Source: Streptomyces sp. NBC_01241
Lineage (GTDB): Bacteria; Actinomycetota; Actinomycetes; Streptomycetales; Streptomycetaceae
Length of the DNA: 64,000 nucleotides
Assembly: GCF_041435435.1 (NCBI RefSeq)
Contig: NZ_CP108494.1
Coordinates: forward strand, 1,240,001 to 1,304,000
Direction of reading: 5' to 3'
Part shown: one piece after another, positions 24,153 to 32,718 of the stretch
Layout of the letters: every line of letters starts with the position of its first letter
How positions within the stretch are numbered: position 1 is the stretch's first letter
The notes under the pieces: model-generated
What the model was told of the DNA's origin: nothing
The model's database searches: none
Seen by the model: only the letters and a program-made list of their open reading frames with translations
Translations under genes and position numbers: made by a program

Positions 24153-24352
24153 GTTACGGATCAGCCACAGTGCGCAGTCACAGGTCGGCCTGGTCAGCCC
24201 CCTCTACGGCCGGTCGAGGTCCCCACGCCAAGCACGCGCATGCCTGCCCTCCGGGCCGACTCGACGCCGGTGGCCGAGTCTTCCACAGCCATCGCCTCCT
24301 CCGGCCGCACGCCGCACAAAACACCGGCCCGGGGCCGTTTCGCCTCAGACGC

Positions 24353-24460
24353 GTCTCACACACTGTGTGCGAGACGGTGGTCCTGGAGCCCCTGACCTGG
24401 ACTTTATGGACTTTGTGGACACTCACGAACCACTGAGGACGACAGGTAAACTCTGGACAC
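24353..24460 (+). promoter_or_regulatory. purB upstream region with 11-bp dyad and -10 element
   Basis: GTCTCACACAC-T-GTGTGCGAGAC (24353-24375) is an 11-bp dyad with one mismatch. TAAACT at 24447-24452 is a plausible -10, eight bases before the GTG start and without any ribosome-binding site in between, which fits a leaderless purB message. No PurR-type box was identified. Confidence 0.5.
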
Positions 24461-25903
24461 GTGACTGCTGTGTCTGCGAAGCCTCGCATCCCCAATGTCC
24501 TGGCCGGCCGCTACGCCTCCACGGAGCTGGCCGTCCTCTGGTCCCCCGAGCAGAAGGTGAAGCTGGAACGCCGGCTGTGGCTGGCGGTGCTGCGCGCTCA
24601 GAAGGACCTCGGGATCGAGGTGCCGGACGCCGCCCTCACCGATTACGAACGTGTCATCGACCAGGTCGACCTGGCCTCGATCGCCGAGCGCGAAAAAGTC
24701 ACCCGCCACGACGTCAAGGCGCGGATCGAGGAGTTCAACGCCCTCGCCGGCCACGAGCAGGTCCACAAGGGAATGACCTCCCGGGACCTCACCGAGAACG
24801 TCGAACAGCTTCAGATCCGGCTCTCCCTGGAGCTGATGCGCGACCGCACGGTGGCGGTCCTGGCCCGGCTCGGCAAGCTTTCGGGCGAGTACCGCGAGCT
24901 GGTCATGGCCGGCCGCTCCCACAACGTCGCCGCCCAGGCGACCACGCTCGGCAAGCGCTTCGCTACCGCGGCGGACGAGCTCCTGGTGGCCTACGGGCGG
25001 CTTGAGGACCTGTTGGACCGCTACCCGCTGCGGGGCATCAAGGGGCCCGTGGGCACGGCCCAGGACATGCTCGACCTGCTGGGCGGCGACGCCGGAAAGC
25101 TCGCCGACCTCGAGCAGCGCATCGCCGCACACCTCGGATTCACCCAGGCCTTCACGTCGGTCGGCCAGGTCTACCCCCGCTCACTCGACTACGACGTGGT
25201 GACCGCGCTCGTACAGTTGGCCGCGGCGCCCTCGTCGGTCGCGAAGACGATCCGTCTGATGGCCGGGCACGAGCTGGTGACCGAGGGCTTCAAGCCCGGC
25301 CAGGTCGGCTCGTCCGCGATGCCGCACAAGATGAACACCCGCTCGTGCGAGCGTGTCAACGGCCTGATGGTGATCCTGCGCGGCTACGCGTCGATGACCG
25401 GTGAACTGGCGGGCGACCAGTGGAACGAGGGCGATGTGTCCTGCTCCGTGGTCCGCCGCGTGGCGCTCCCCGACGCGTTCTTCGCATTCGATGGTCTGCT
25501 GGAGACCTTCTTGACGGTGCTCGACGAGTTCGGTGCGTTCCCGGCCGTTGTCGCCCGTGAACTCGACCGCTATCTGCCCTTCCTCGCCACGACCAAGGTC
25601 TTGATGGGTGCGGTGCGCGCTGGTGTCGGCCGTGAGGTCGCCCACGAGGCGATCAAGGAGAACGCGGTTGCCTCGGCCCTGGCCATGCGCGAGCAGGGCG
25701 CCGAGCGCAACGAACTGCTCGACAAGCTGGCCGCCGACGACCGCATCCCGCTGGACCGCGCCCAGCTGGACGCACTGATGGCCGACAAGCTCTCCTTCAC
25801 GGGGGCGGCGGGCGACCAGGTCAACGCGCTGATCTCGCGCATCGAAGAGATCGCCAAGCAACATCCCGAGGCCGCCGGTTACACGCCGGGCTCCATCCTC
25901 TGA
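24461..25903 (+). CDS. purB: Adenylosuccinate lyase
   Basis: A 480-residue fumarase/aspartase-superfamily enzyme that removes fumarate from SAICAR and adenylosuccinate in purine synthesis. Seen motifs are TSRDLTENVEQLQ, AGRSHNVAAQATTLGKRF (catalytic His) and the superfamily signature VGSSAMPHKMNTRSCE with the catalytic Ser. It starts at GTG 24461. The chain is close to actinobacterial PurB length. It is followed after 19 bases by mug on the same strand. Confidence 0.96.
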   Translation: MTAVSAKPRIPNVLAGRYASTELAVLWSPEQKVKLERRLWLAVLRAQKDLGIEVPDAALTDYERVIDQVDLASIAEREKVTRHDVKARIEEFNALAGHEQVHKGMTSRDLTENVEQLQIRLSLELMRDRTVAVLARLGKLSGEYRELVMAGRSHNVAAQATTLGKRFATAADELLVAYGRLEDLLDRYPLRGIKGPVGTAQDMLDLLGGDAGKLADLEQRIAAHLGFTQAFTSVGQVYPRSLDYDVVTALVQLAAAPSSVAKTIRLMAGHELVTEGFKPGQVGSSAMPHKMNTRSCERVNGLMVILRGYASMTGELAGDQWNEGDVSCSVVRRVALPDAFFAFDGLLETFLTVLDEFGAFPAVVARELDRYLPFLATTKVLMGAVRAGVGREVAHEAIKENAVASALAMREQGAERNELLDKLAADDRIPLDRAQLDALMADKLSFTGAAGDQVNALISRIEEIAKQHPEAAGYTPGSIL

Positions 25904-25922
25904 CGGCCACCACCACACCCGG

Positions 25923-26483
25923 ATGACACCCGAAGATCTCCAGGCCGCCCACGACCGCACCGTTCCCGATGTGGTCGCGGGCGGTCTGCGTGTGCTGTTC
26001 TGCGGGATCAATCCGAGCCTGATGACAGGGGCGACGGGCCACCACTTCGCCCATCCCGGCAACCGCTTCTGGCCGGTACTCCATCAATCGGGCTTCACCC
26101 CTCGGCAGCTGAAGCCGGCGGAACAGACCGAGCTGCTGCGTTACGGCCTGGGCATCACCAATGTGGTGGCCCGGGCCACCGCACGGGCGGACGAGCTCTC
26201 CACCGAGGAGTTCCGGGAAGGCGGACAGATCCTCGCAGCCAAGGTCGAGCAACTGCGACCCCGGTGGCTGGCCGTCGTGGGGGTCACCGCGTACCGCACG
26301 GCCTTCGGCAGACGGACCGCCCGGATCGGTCCGCAGGACCACACGATCGGCGGCGCGCGCGTCTGGGCCCTGCCCAACCCCAGTGGCCTGAACGCCCACT
26401 GGACCGCTCAGACGATGGCGGAGGAGTACGGGCGTCTCCGCGCCTTCGTCGAGCAGAACACCCTCACCGCCGAAGAAGCCTGA
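25923..26483 (+). CDS. mug: G/U mismatch-specific DNA glycosylase
   Basis: A 186-residue uracil-DNA-glycosylase-superfamily protein of the MUG/TDG group. VLFCGINPSLMTG carries the catalytic Asn, GNRFWPVLHQSGF follows, and ALPNPSGLNAHW is the second conserved DNA-contact motif. It removes uracil or thymine opposite guanine, a useful function in a GC-rich genome. ATG 25923 lies 19 bases after purB, suggesting a shared transcript. The roughly 190 bases after its stop are a low-complexity CTGTGGCTG-rich stretch without a gene. Confidence 0.93.
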   Translation: MTPEDLQAAHDRTVPDVVAGGLRVLFCGINPSLMTGATGHHFAHPGNRFWPVLHQSGFTPRQLKPAEQTELLRYGLGITNVVARATARADELSTEEFREGGQILAAKVEQLRPRWLAVVGVTAYRTAFGRRTARIGPQDHTIGGARVWALPNPSGLNAHWTAQTMAEEYGRLRAFVEQNTLTAEEA

Positions 26484-26673
26484 CAGCCTCGGCAACTCCA
26501 CAAAGACTCGACACCGATGGCCACACAGCTGTGGCTGCGACTGTGCTCGTCGCTGTGGGTGACGGCGGCTGTGGCTGTCCTTGTGGCTGCGACCCGCGGC
26601 GCTGGCCGCGACTACGACCGTCATCGTGCTGTGAGGGTGTCCGTGCCCGACCACAGCAAGGGAGGCCGGAGGG

Positions 26674-27287
26674 GTGACCAGCCCGGCCTTCGACCAGCCC
26701 GTACGTAGACGGTCGAGCCCCCCAACTGGCCGACTCAGCTACCGAGGCCCGTCGCTGGGCGGGGCGGGTGCGGCACGTGCGGCTCGCGACCCGGAGTTCA
26801 CCGAGCGGGCACTTGTCGCGTCGAGGAGACCGGCCGGGAGGCGCTCGACGATCTGGAGCGTGTTCTGCGGGTGCTGCGCGAATCGGGGGCTCCGGTGGGA
26901 CAGCAGCCGACCCTCGCGGAAGCGCACCGGCTCCTGGACTCCGCTCGTGGTTCGGGGGCGGAGATCGATGCGGATGTGTCCGGTCCACTGGAGCAGGTTC
27001 CGGGGGCGGTCTCCCGTGAGGGATACCGCATCCTTCAGGAGTCCCTCACCAATGTGCTGCGTCACTCCGGGACGGTTCCCGTCCGGGTACGGATCAGCGT
27101 CACCAACGGCCGGCTGGAGTTGGAGGTGGCCAATCCGCTGACCGGTTCGGCGGGTACACCTGGAGGTGGGAGCGGCTTGCGGGGCATCCGTGAGCGGGCC
27201 GCGTTGCTGGGCGGAGTAGCCAAGACAGGTGCGCACGACGGCGAATGGCGCGTGCACGCAAGCCTTCCGTTGAACGGCCTAGGCTGA
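26674..27287 (+). pseudogene. Histidine kinase (NarL-type partner) with internal deletion and frameshift
   Basis: GTG 26674 behind GGAGGCCGGAGGGG starts a normal-looking N terminus, VTSPAFDQPVRRR. The transmembrane sensor and the phosphoacceptor His (HDVVAHS-type) region are missing. The sequence resumes at GAGAARAARDPEFTERALVA, then shifts frame at about 26818 to VEETGREALDDLERVLRVLR. It continues in frame through REGYRILQESLTNVLRHSG and GGGSGLRGIRERAALLGG, the HATPase part, to the stop at 27287. Only the dimerisation tail and ATPase remain, so kinase function should be lost. The partner response regulator five bases downstream is intact. Confidence 0.8.
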
Positions 27288-27291
27288 CCTG

Positions 27292-27942
27292 ATGCCGGTT
27301 ACCGTTCTTCTGGTCGACGACGAACCCCTCGTCCGCACGGGGCTGCGCGCGGTGCTTGAGGCTCAGCCCGATATCGAGGTGGTGGGCGAGGCGGGTGACC
27401 GCGCCGCTGTGATCCCGTTGCTGCGTCAGCTGCGCCCCGATGTGGTGGCCATGGACGTCAGGATGCCGCTGATGGACGGCATCGAGGCGACGCGGGTGGT
27501 GCTGCGCACCGTGCCGGATCCGCCGAAGATCCTGGTGGTCACCACATTCGAGAACGACGAGTATGTGTACGAGGCGCTGCGTGCCGGAGCGGACGGTTTT
27601 CTCCTCAAACACGCCCGGCCGGCAGAGATCGTGCATGCGGTGCGCCTGGTCGCAGAGGGCGAGTCTCTGTTGTTCCCGGCGGCGGTCCGGCAGCTCGCCG
27701 CCGAGTACGGCACGAGCAAAGCGCGGGCGGCCATGGACCGGGCATCGCTGACCGAGCGGGAGGCGGCGATCCTCCGGCTGATGGCCCGTGGTCTGTCGAA
27801 CGCGGAGATCGCAACCAAGCTCGTGGTCGGTGTCGAGACGGTGAAGACCCATGTCAGCGCCGTACTGGCCACGTTGGGTGCGAGGGACCGCACCCAGGCG
27901 GTGATCGCTGCGTACGAGTCGGGGTTCGTCGCTCCGAGCTGA
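27292..27942 (+). CDS. NarL/LuxR-family response regulator
   Basis: A 216-residue response regulator. The receiver has the acid pair VDDEPLV, the phosphoacceptor Asp in VVAMDVRMPLMDG, Thr in VVTTFEND and Lys in GFLLKHAR. The output domain is LuxR-type: LTEREAAILRLMARGLSNAEIA, then VETVKTHVSAVLATLGARDRTQAV. It begins five bases after the broken kinase gene and would have been translated with it. With its kinase gone it may be an orphan, use another kinase, or act unphosphorylated. Confidence 0.93.
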   Translation: MPVTVLLVDDEPLVRTGLRAVLEAQPDIEVVGEAGDRAAVIPLLRQLRPDVVAMDVRMPLMDGIEATRVVLRTVPDPPKILVVTTFENDEYVYEALRAGADGFLLKHARPAEIVHAVRLVAEGESLLFPAAVRQLAAEYGTSKARAAMDRASLTEREAAILRLMARGLSNAEIATKLVVGVETVKTHVSAVLATLGARDRTQAVIAAYESGFVAPS

Positions 27943-28045
27943 TGACCGCCGCCTCCGGATATCCGTTCCGGCCCGCGGTCGCCCTGTACCCGGGCAGCGA
28001 GTACGATCCGCCTGACATGCGCAGCACGAGCTGGGAGGACACACC

Positions 28046-29203
28046 GTGGGCCGGCTGACCGGTGGGGATCCGTCGCTGCTGCGACGGATCAATTCCGCGG
28101 TGGTACTGCATGCCCTCCGCGGCGCCGACTCCCCCACTCTCACGGACCTCACCCGGATCACGGGTCTGTCCCGGCCGACGGTCGAAGGCGTCATGGAGGG
28201 GCTCTTCGAGGCCGGGCTGGTCGTCGAGTCGGTGCCCGACGGCGGCGAGGCGCGGCGGCAGGGGCGGCCGGCTCGTCGGTTCCGGTTCCGCGCCGAGGCC
28301 GGGCATCTGCTCGGTATCGAGATCGGCCCGCATCGGATCTCCGCTCTGCTGTCGGGGCTGGACGGCCGGATCATCGGGGCGGGCTCACGCGAGGTGTCGG
28401 AGACGGCCTGCGCCGACGACCGGCTCGACAAGGTCAGGGCCGTGGTCGCCGATGTTCTCCGGCGGACGGGTGTGGCCCGGAGCAGTCTGCGTGCGGTCGG
28501 CGTCGGCAGCCCGGGCATTGTGGAGGCCGACGGGACCGTTCGGCTGGGCACGGCACTGCCGGACTGGACGGGTCTGGCGCTGGGCGAGCGGCTGAGGCGC
28601 TCCTTCCGCTGTCCCGTCCTCGTGGAGAACGACGCCAATGCCGCAGCGGTCGCGGAGCATTGGAAGGGCGCGGCCACTGAAACGGACGACATCGTGTTCG
28701 TCCTGGCCGGGCTGAGCCCGGGCGCCGGTTCGCTGATCGGCGGAAGGCTGCACCGGGGTTTCGGCGGCGCGGCAGGGGAGATCGGCGCGCTGCATCTCCT
28801 CGGCCGCGAGGCGACGCCGGAGAGCCTTCTGTCGACGACGGACACACCGTTGGACCCGTTGGACGAGCCTGCGGTCGCCGCTGTGTTCGCGAAGGCACGG
28901 CATGGCGATGTCCGGGCGCAGGCGGCGGTGGAGCGGTTCATTCAGCGTCTGGTGCACGATGTCGCGGCGCTGGTGCTGGCGCTGGACCCCGAGCTGGTGG
29001 TGATCGGCGGCTGGGCCGCCGGACTGGACGGAGTACTGGACCCGCTCCGCCGTGAGCTGGCCCGCTACTGCCTCAGGCCACCACGGGTCACGCTGTCGCT
29101 GCTCGGCGAGGCGGCGGTGGCGACGGGCGCGCTTCGGCTCGCTCTCGACCATGTAGAGGAACAGCTCTTCGCCGTGGAGGGAACGGTGACGGCCCGCCGC
29201 TGA
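28046..29203 (+). CDS. ROK-family transcriptional regulator
   Basis: A 385-residue ROK protein. The N-terminal winged helix includes LTDLTRITGLSRPTVEGVMEGL. The sugar-kinase-like part carries VGVGSPGIVEADGTV, LVENDANAAAVAEHW and GFGGAAGEIGAL. The zinc-binding Cys cluster that normally follows (GCxGCxE) is absent: the position reads LHLLGREATPES. The protein is therefore a regulator rather than an active glucokinase. The start is GTG 28046 behind GGGAGGAC. It converges with the GntR gene, and no sugar genes adjoin it, so its ligand is unknown. Confidence 0.9.
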   Translation: MGRLTGGDPSLLRRINSAVVLHALRGADSPTLTDLTRITGLSRPTVEGVMEGLFEAGLVVESVPDGGEARRQGRPARRFRFRAEAGHLLGIEIGPHRISALLSGLDGRIIGAGSREVSETACADDRLDKVRAVVADVLRRTGVARSSLRAVGVGSPGIVEADGTVRLGTALPDWTGLALGERLRRSFRCPVLVENDANAAAVAEHWKGAATETDDIVFVLAGLSPGAGSLIGGRLHRGFGGAAGEIGALHLLGREATPESLLSTTDTPLDPLDEPAVAAVFAKARHGDVRAQAAVERFIQRLVHDVAALVLALDPELVVIGGWAAGLDGVLDPLRRELARYCLRPPRVTLSLLGEAAVATGALRLALDHVEEQLFAVEGTVTARR

Positions 29204-29236
29204 GTGCGACGGGCCGTAGGCGAACTGAACGTCTCG

Positions 29237-29254
29237 GGCAGGCGGTGGCCTGCC
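29237..29254. terminator. Hairpin between convergent ROK and GntR genes
   Basis: GGCAGGC-GGTG-GCCTGCC, a 7-bp perfect stem with a 4-base loop, followed by TTGT on the plus strand. It lies just beyond both stop codons. Confidence 0.65.
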
Positions 29255-29257
29255 TTG

Positions 29258-30025
29258 TCAGGATGCCTGGCGCTCCTGGTCGTGATGGCTGATCTCCAGG
29301 TCGCCCGAGTCGCCGAAGGTGAGCCTGCAGGTGTCGGCCCGGTAAGTGGCGACGGAGAGCGCAGCGGTGCCACCGGCCGCGAGGTAGCGGGTGGTGACGA
29401 CGAGAACGGGGGCGCCGGGAAGCCGGTCGAGCTCCTTGGCATCGTCCGCACGCGCCGAGCCGAGCTCCACGGAACGGTCCTGGCCGTCGAGGCCGAGCCG
29501 GTGCAGTTCGCGCAGGACGCTGCGGGCCCGGGCAGGGCCGGAGGGGGCGTCGATCGCGGAGAGTTCGGGGACGGACGACGACGGGACATACAGGAGTTCC
29601 GCCGCGACTGCCTGTCCGTGGGTGACCCGGATCCGGCGGACGGTGTGTACCGGCTCGTCGCTCTCCACGTCGAGCACGGCCACCACTGATGCCGGTGCGA
29701 TCGCCGTCGTGCAGTCCACGGGCTGCCATGCCTCGCCGGCACCGCCGCCGGCCCAGTCGCGCTGCGCCGTGGAGACGGCGACCCCGACGCGCGGCGGGGC
29801 GACAGTGGTCCCGACGCCACGACGGCGTTGCAGTCGGCCTTCGAGTTCGAGCTGTTCCAGAGCTTGCCGGAGTGTCGCCCGGGCGACTCCGAACCGGGCG
29901 GCGAGTTCACGCTCGTTGGGAAGGATCTCGCCCACCGCAAAGTCCGAGTCGAGTGCCTCACTGAGCACGGTCTTGAGGTGCCAGTACTTCGGCTCCTGCA
30001 CCGTTTCCAGCTGCGTGGTCCCCAC
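29258..30025 (-). CDS. GntR-family regulator with UTRA domain (DasR/HutC type)
   Basis: A 255-residue HutC-subfamily regulator. The wHTH includes LPNERELAARFGVARATLRQALEQLELEG and RRRGVGTTVA; the UTRA effector domain contains VHTVRRIRVTHGQAVAAELLYVP and a C-terminal ADTCRLTFGDSGDLEIS. The subfamily usually senses phosphosugars or histidine-pathway metabolites; no such genes are adjacent. The start is GTG 30025 behind GGAGGACAGG. Upstream it has a fitting promoter and a GGTC-N2-GACC site, so autoregulation is likely. Confidence 0.9.
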   Translation of the reverse strand: MGTTQLETVQEPKYWHLKTVLSEALDSDFAVGEILPNERELAARFGVARATLRQALEQLELEGRLQRRRGVGTTVAPPRVGVAVSTAQRDWAGGGAGEAWQPVDCTTAIAPASVVAVLDVESDEPVHTVRRIRVTHGQAVAAELLYVPSSSVPELSAIDAPSGPARARSVLRELHRLGLDGQDRSVELGSARADDAKELDRLPGAPVLVVTTRYLAAGGTAALSVATYRADTCRLTFGDSGDLEISHHDQERQAS

Positions 30026-30060
30026 CCTGTCCTCCGCAATCGCCCAGCGGCTATTCCGCG

Positions 30061-30131
30061 ACGTTATTTATTAAAGGTTCCTGTCTTAACGTGGAGACCA
30101 TAGGACGGGACACCCCCTTGGTCAAGACCAA
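30061..30131 (-). promoter_or_regulatory. GntR gene promoter and DasR-like operator
   Basis: On the minus strand TTAAGA (30084-30089) and TAACGT (30061-30066) are spaced by 17 bases as a -35/-10 pair, leading to the GTG at 30025. TTGGTC-AA-GACCAA at 30118-30131 has the GGTC-N2-GACC core of DasR responsive elements and lies upstream of the -35. Confidence 0.55.
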
Positions 30132-30218
30132 TCCTCCTTCGGTCACGCAGCGAAACGGACCTCTGCCGCAGAGCGTTCACAGAACGTTCTTGGTGCCGTG
30201 AGCCGCCCGCAGCACAAG

Positions 30219-30243
30219 GCCCCACGGCCGGCCCGCGTGGGGC
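30219..30243 (-). terminator. Hairpin downstream of the ECF sigma factor gene
   Basis: GCCCCACG (30219-30226) and CGTGGGGC (30236-30243) form an 8-bp stem with a 9-base loop, 107 bases after the sigma gene stop. The rest of 30132-30349 holds no gene. Confidence 0.6.
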
Positions 30244-30349
30244 TTCGGCAACCGTGGGGCTTCGAGGCAGGGCGGCAGGTGGATTCCCGTGCGAACCGGA
30301 GGCGCTTGCGCCGGCTGGAAGCGCGCGTTCCAGCGGCCGGAAGGTGCGG

Positions 30350-31234
30350 CTACTCCCCAGCCAGACAAGCGAGCTTGTCAGGATTACGCACGATATACAC
30401 GCACTGAATGAGCCCATCCCTTACATCCACCTGGAAGACGGAGTCGGGTCTTCCGCCCGAGAGCACCAGCAGGCCCGGCCCGCCGTTGAGCTCCAGGAAT
30501 CGGATGTCGAAGTCCGGGACCTGATCGCGAACGACCGCGAAGAGGAAACGGCCGACCTTGTCGGCGCTCTCGATGACCCGTAGCGGCGCCTTGGACTTTC
30601 CACCACTGTCACCGACGAGCCGTACATCGGGCGCGAGAAGGATCAGCAGCTCCTCGATGTCGCCGCCCGCCGCCGCGGCGAGGAACCTCTCCGTAAGGTC
30701 ACGACGGTGGGCCGGGTCGACGTCGTAGCGCGGCTTGCGCTCCTCGACATGGCGCCGCGCGCGTCCCGCGAGCTGGCGTACCGCCGCCTCGGACCGGTCG
30801 AGCGTGGTGGCGATCTCCGCGTACGGGAATCCGAAGGCCTCGCGCAGAACGAAGACGGCCCGTTCCAGAGGTGACAGCGATTCGAGGACGACCAGCACTG
30901 CGACCGACACGGAATCGGCGAGAACGGCCCGTTCCGCGGTGTCGGGCACGGCCGGACCGAAGTCGGTGACCAGGGGCTCCGGCAGCCACGGCCCGACATA
31001 CGCCTCGCGCCGCGACTTCGCCTGCCGTAGTCGGTCGATGGCCAGTCGCGTGGTGACCCTTACGAGGAAGGCGCGCGGCTCCCGCACATCCTCGCGCGAT
31101 GCCGACGACCAGCGCAGCCACGCTTCCTGCACGACATCCTCGGCGTCGGCGACCCTGCCCAGCATGCGGTAGGCAACCCCGGTGAGCACGGAGCGGTGCT
31201 CCTCGAAGACGTCGGTCGTGGTGTCAGCTGTCAC
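30350..31234 (-). CDS. ECF sigma factor with SnoaL-like C-terminal domain (ECF41 / SigJ type)
   Basis: About 294 residues. Region 2 is VFEEHRSVLTGVAYRMLGRVADAEDVVQEAWLRW (residues about 8-41, family block); region 4 includes LSPLERAVFVLREAFGFPY and EIATTLDRSEAAVRQLAGRA. Between them is the ECF41 hallmark VGPWLPEPLV. The C-terminal 110 residues form a SnoaL-like fold with GDSGGKSKAPLRV, which in ECF41 proteins controls activity in place of a separate anti-sigma factor. The usual neighbouring carboxymuconolactone decarboxylase/oxidoreductase target gene is absent. GTG 31234 is the family-like start, although GAAGGA abuts it closely; a GTG at 31273 is possible. Confidence 0.9.
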   Translation of the reverse strand: MTADTTTDVFEEHRSVLTGVAYRMLGRVADAEDVVQEAWLRWSSASREDVREPRAFLVRVTTRLAIDRLRQAKSRREAYVGPWLPEPLVTDFGPAVPDTAERAVLADSVSVAVLVVLESLSPLERAVFVLREAFGFPYAEIATTLDRSEAAVRQLAGRARRHVEERKPRYDVDPAHRRDLTERFLAAAAGGDIEELLILLAPDVRLVGDSGGKSKAPLRVIESADKVGRFLFAVVRDQVPDFDIRFLELNGGPGLLVLSGGRPDSVFQVDVRDGLIQCVYIVRNPDKLACLAGE

Positions 31235-31301
31235 TCCTTCATCCCAGCCGACCCACCGCACCCTGTCCAGCACGAATCACCCAGCCGCTTGAACTGCAAG
31301 C

Positions 31302-31313
31302 TACCGATCGGTA
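31302..31313. promoter_or_regulatory. TetR-type palindrome TACCGATCGGTA
   Basis: A perfect 12-bp palindrome between the ECF41 gene and the broken hydrolase gene. Its form is common for TetR-family operators. No TetR gene is present within several kilobases. Confidence 0.5.
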
Positions 31314-31360
31314 ATTGTTATGTACGAGAGCTCCACGTCACGTTCAGGCATGGCCTGTTC

Positions 31361-31788
31361 ATGCCGGATCATCCCGCGAGCACCCGCACGGCCACCACGG
31401 TCTCGTTCGACATCGACTCACCGAGAGGCCCTCGGAGCGTGTCCGTGGCGTATGAACGGACCGGTTCCGGTGAGCCGTTACTGCTGCTCCACGGCATTGG
31501 CCACCACCGTCAGGCCTGGGATCCGGTACTGCCCGTACTGCCCGTACTGACCGCGGAACGCGACGTGATCGTCGTGGACCTTCCCTGTTTCGGTACCTCT
31601 CCGGCGCTGCCCGAGGGGGTTTCGTTCGACCTGGCGAGTGCGGTCCCGGTGCTCGGTGCGTTCTGCGCGCAGCTCGGGCCGGACCGTCCGCACGTGGCGG
31701 GCAATTCGCTCGGCGGTCTGCCGGCGGAGGAACTGGCAACGACGATCCGGCCCTCGTGGCGCGCGTCATCCTCGACACCAGTCGCTGA
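31361..31788 (+). pseudogene. Alpha/beta hydrolase with internal deletion
   Basis: ATG 31361 begins a normal alpha/beta-hydrolase N terminus: SVAYERTGSGEPLLLLHGIGHHRQAWDP, VIVVDLPCFGTSP, and the nucleophile elbow HVAGNSLGGLPAEELA, reaching about 31738. The next bases, in another frame, read DDPALVARVILDTSR followed by a stop at 31788, which looks like the C terminus of the same kind of protein. The middle, roughly 150 or more residues with the catalytic acid and His, is therefore missing and the join is out of frame. A CCCGTACTG unit is tripled near 31527-31551, adding PVL repeats. Confidence 0.75.
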
Positions 31789-32694
31789 ATCGGCGCCCGG
31801 CGCCACGTCGCGTCCCGCCAGGAATCCGGAACCCAGCGCCACGCCCAGACCGACCAGAAGACTGCCGCCGGCCTGCGGGATGCCGTACGAACCGGTGCCG
31901 ACGAGCGGTGCGGTGAGCGCGGCGGTGACCGGGATCAGGCCGGAGAAGAGCGTGGCGCGTTCGGCGCCGATGCGCTGCATGCCCATGTACCAGCAGACGA
32001 AACCGACGACGGTGACCACGGCCGCCTGCCAGAGCAGCGCCATCGCCTCGCCGGGTGTCGGCGCCCGCAGAACGCCCCCGCCATCGAGCAGTACACCGAG
32101 CAGCACGGACTCCGCGGCGGCGATGCCGCAGACCGTGGCGGACAGCAGCTTCGGCCCCAGCGGGCGCAGTACCGGTACGGCAAGGACGGCGAAGCCGACC
32201 TCGCCCGCCAACGCGCCGACCGAACAGAGGATGCCCGCCAGGTCCGTACGGCCCCACCCCTGGACGGTGAACGCTCCGACAGCGACGAGTACGGCCGCGT
32301 ACAGGACCATTCGCGTCGGCCGACGCCCGTCCAGCAGCGGCACGAGAACGGCGACGAGGATCGGAGCGCAGCCGACGAACACCCCTGGAACAGCGGGTTC
32401 CGCGGAGCGTTCCGCGCCGAGGACGGCCAGATTGAAGCCGACCATGCCGACGGCTGCCAGCAGCGCGAGCCGTCCCCACTCGCGCAGGGTGAGGGCACGC
32501 AGCGCGGCAGCCGGGCGGGACGGGCCGTCACGGGCCAGGAGTGGCAGGAGCAAGAGCGCCGCACACCCGTACCGCAGTGCCTGGCCGCCCGCGTACGGGT
32601 AGTCGCCGAGGACGCTGTTGGCGGTGAAGGATGCACCCACGAGCATGCAGGCGAAGGCTGCGAGGAGCGACCCGCGCAGAGAAGTGACGTTCAT
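31510..32694 (-). CDS. EamA/DMT-family exporter with aberrant C-terminal tail
   Basis: A ten-helix drug/metabolite transporter, starting at ATG 32694 (MNVTSLRGSLLAAFACMLVG) with two EamA repeats. Normal homology ends near GLGVALGSGFLAGRDVAPG at about 31790. The frame then runs on for roughly 90 residues antisense to the broken hydrolase (HEGRIVVASSSAGRPPSE, ending in STGSTGSTGSQA), because no stop occurs after the junction. The tail is unlike transporter sequence. The core should still be a functional exporter. Divergent from the MocR regulator by 47 bases and probably its target. Confidence 0.8.
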   Translation of the reverse strand: MNVTSLRGSLLAAFACMLVGASFTANSVLGDYPYAGGQALRYGCAALLLLPLLARDGPSRPAAALRALTLREWGRLALLAAVGMVGFNLAVLGAERSAEPAVPGVFVGCAPILVAVLVPLLDGRRPTRMVLYAAVLVAVGAFTVQGWGRTDLAGILCSVGALAGEVGFAVLAVPVLRPLGPKLLSATVCGIAAAESVLLGVLLDGGGVLRAPTPGEAMALLWQAAVVTVVGFVCWYMGMQRIGAERATLFSGLIPVTAALTAPLVGTGSYGIPQAGGSLLVGLGVALGSGFLAGRDVAPGADSATGVEDDARHEGRIVVASSSAGRPPSELPATCGRSGPSCAQNAPSTGTALARSNETPSGSAGEVPKQGRSTTITSRSAVSTGSTGSTGSQA

Positions 32695-32718
32695 GGAGTC
32701 GACGCTAGGCAGCCGTGC

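Noticed and set aside
30699..31172. Frames on both strands inside the sigma factor gene
   Set aside because: Shadows of the ECF41 gene, whose region 2, linker and region 4 motifs are unambiguous.
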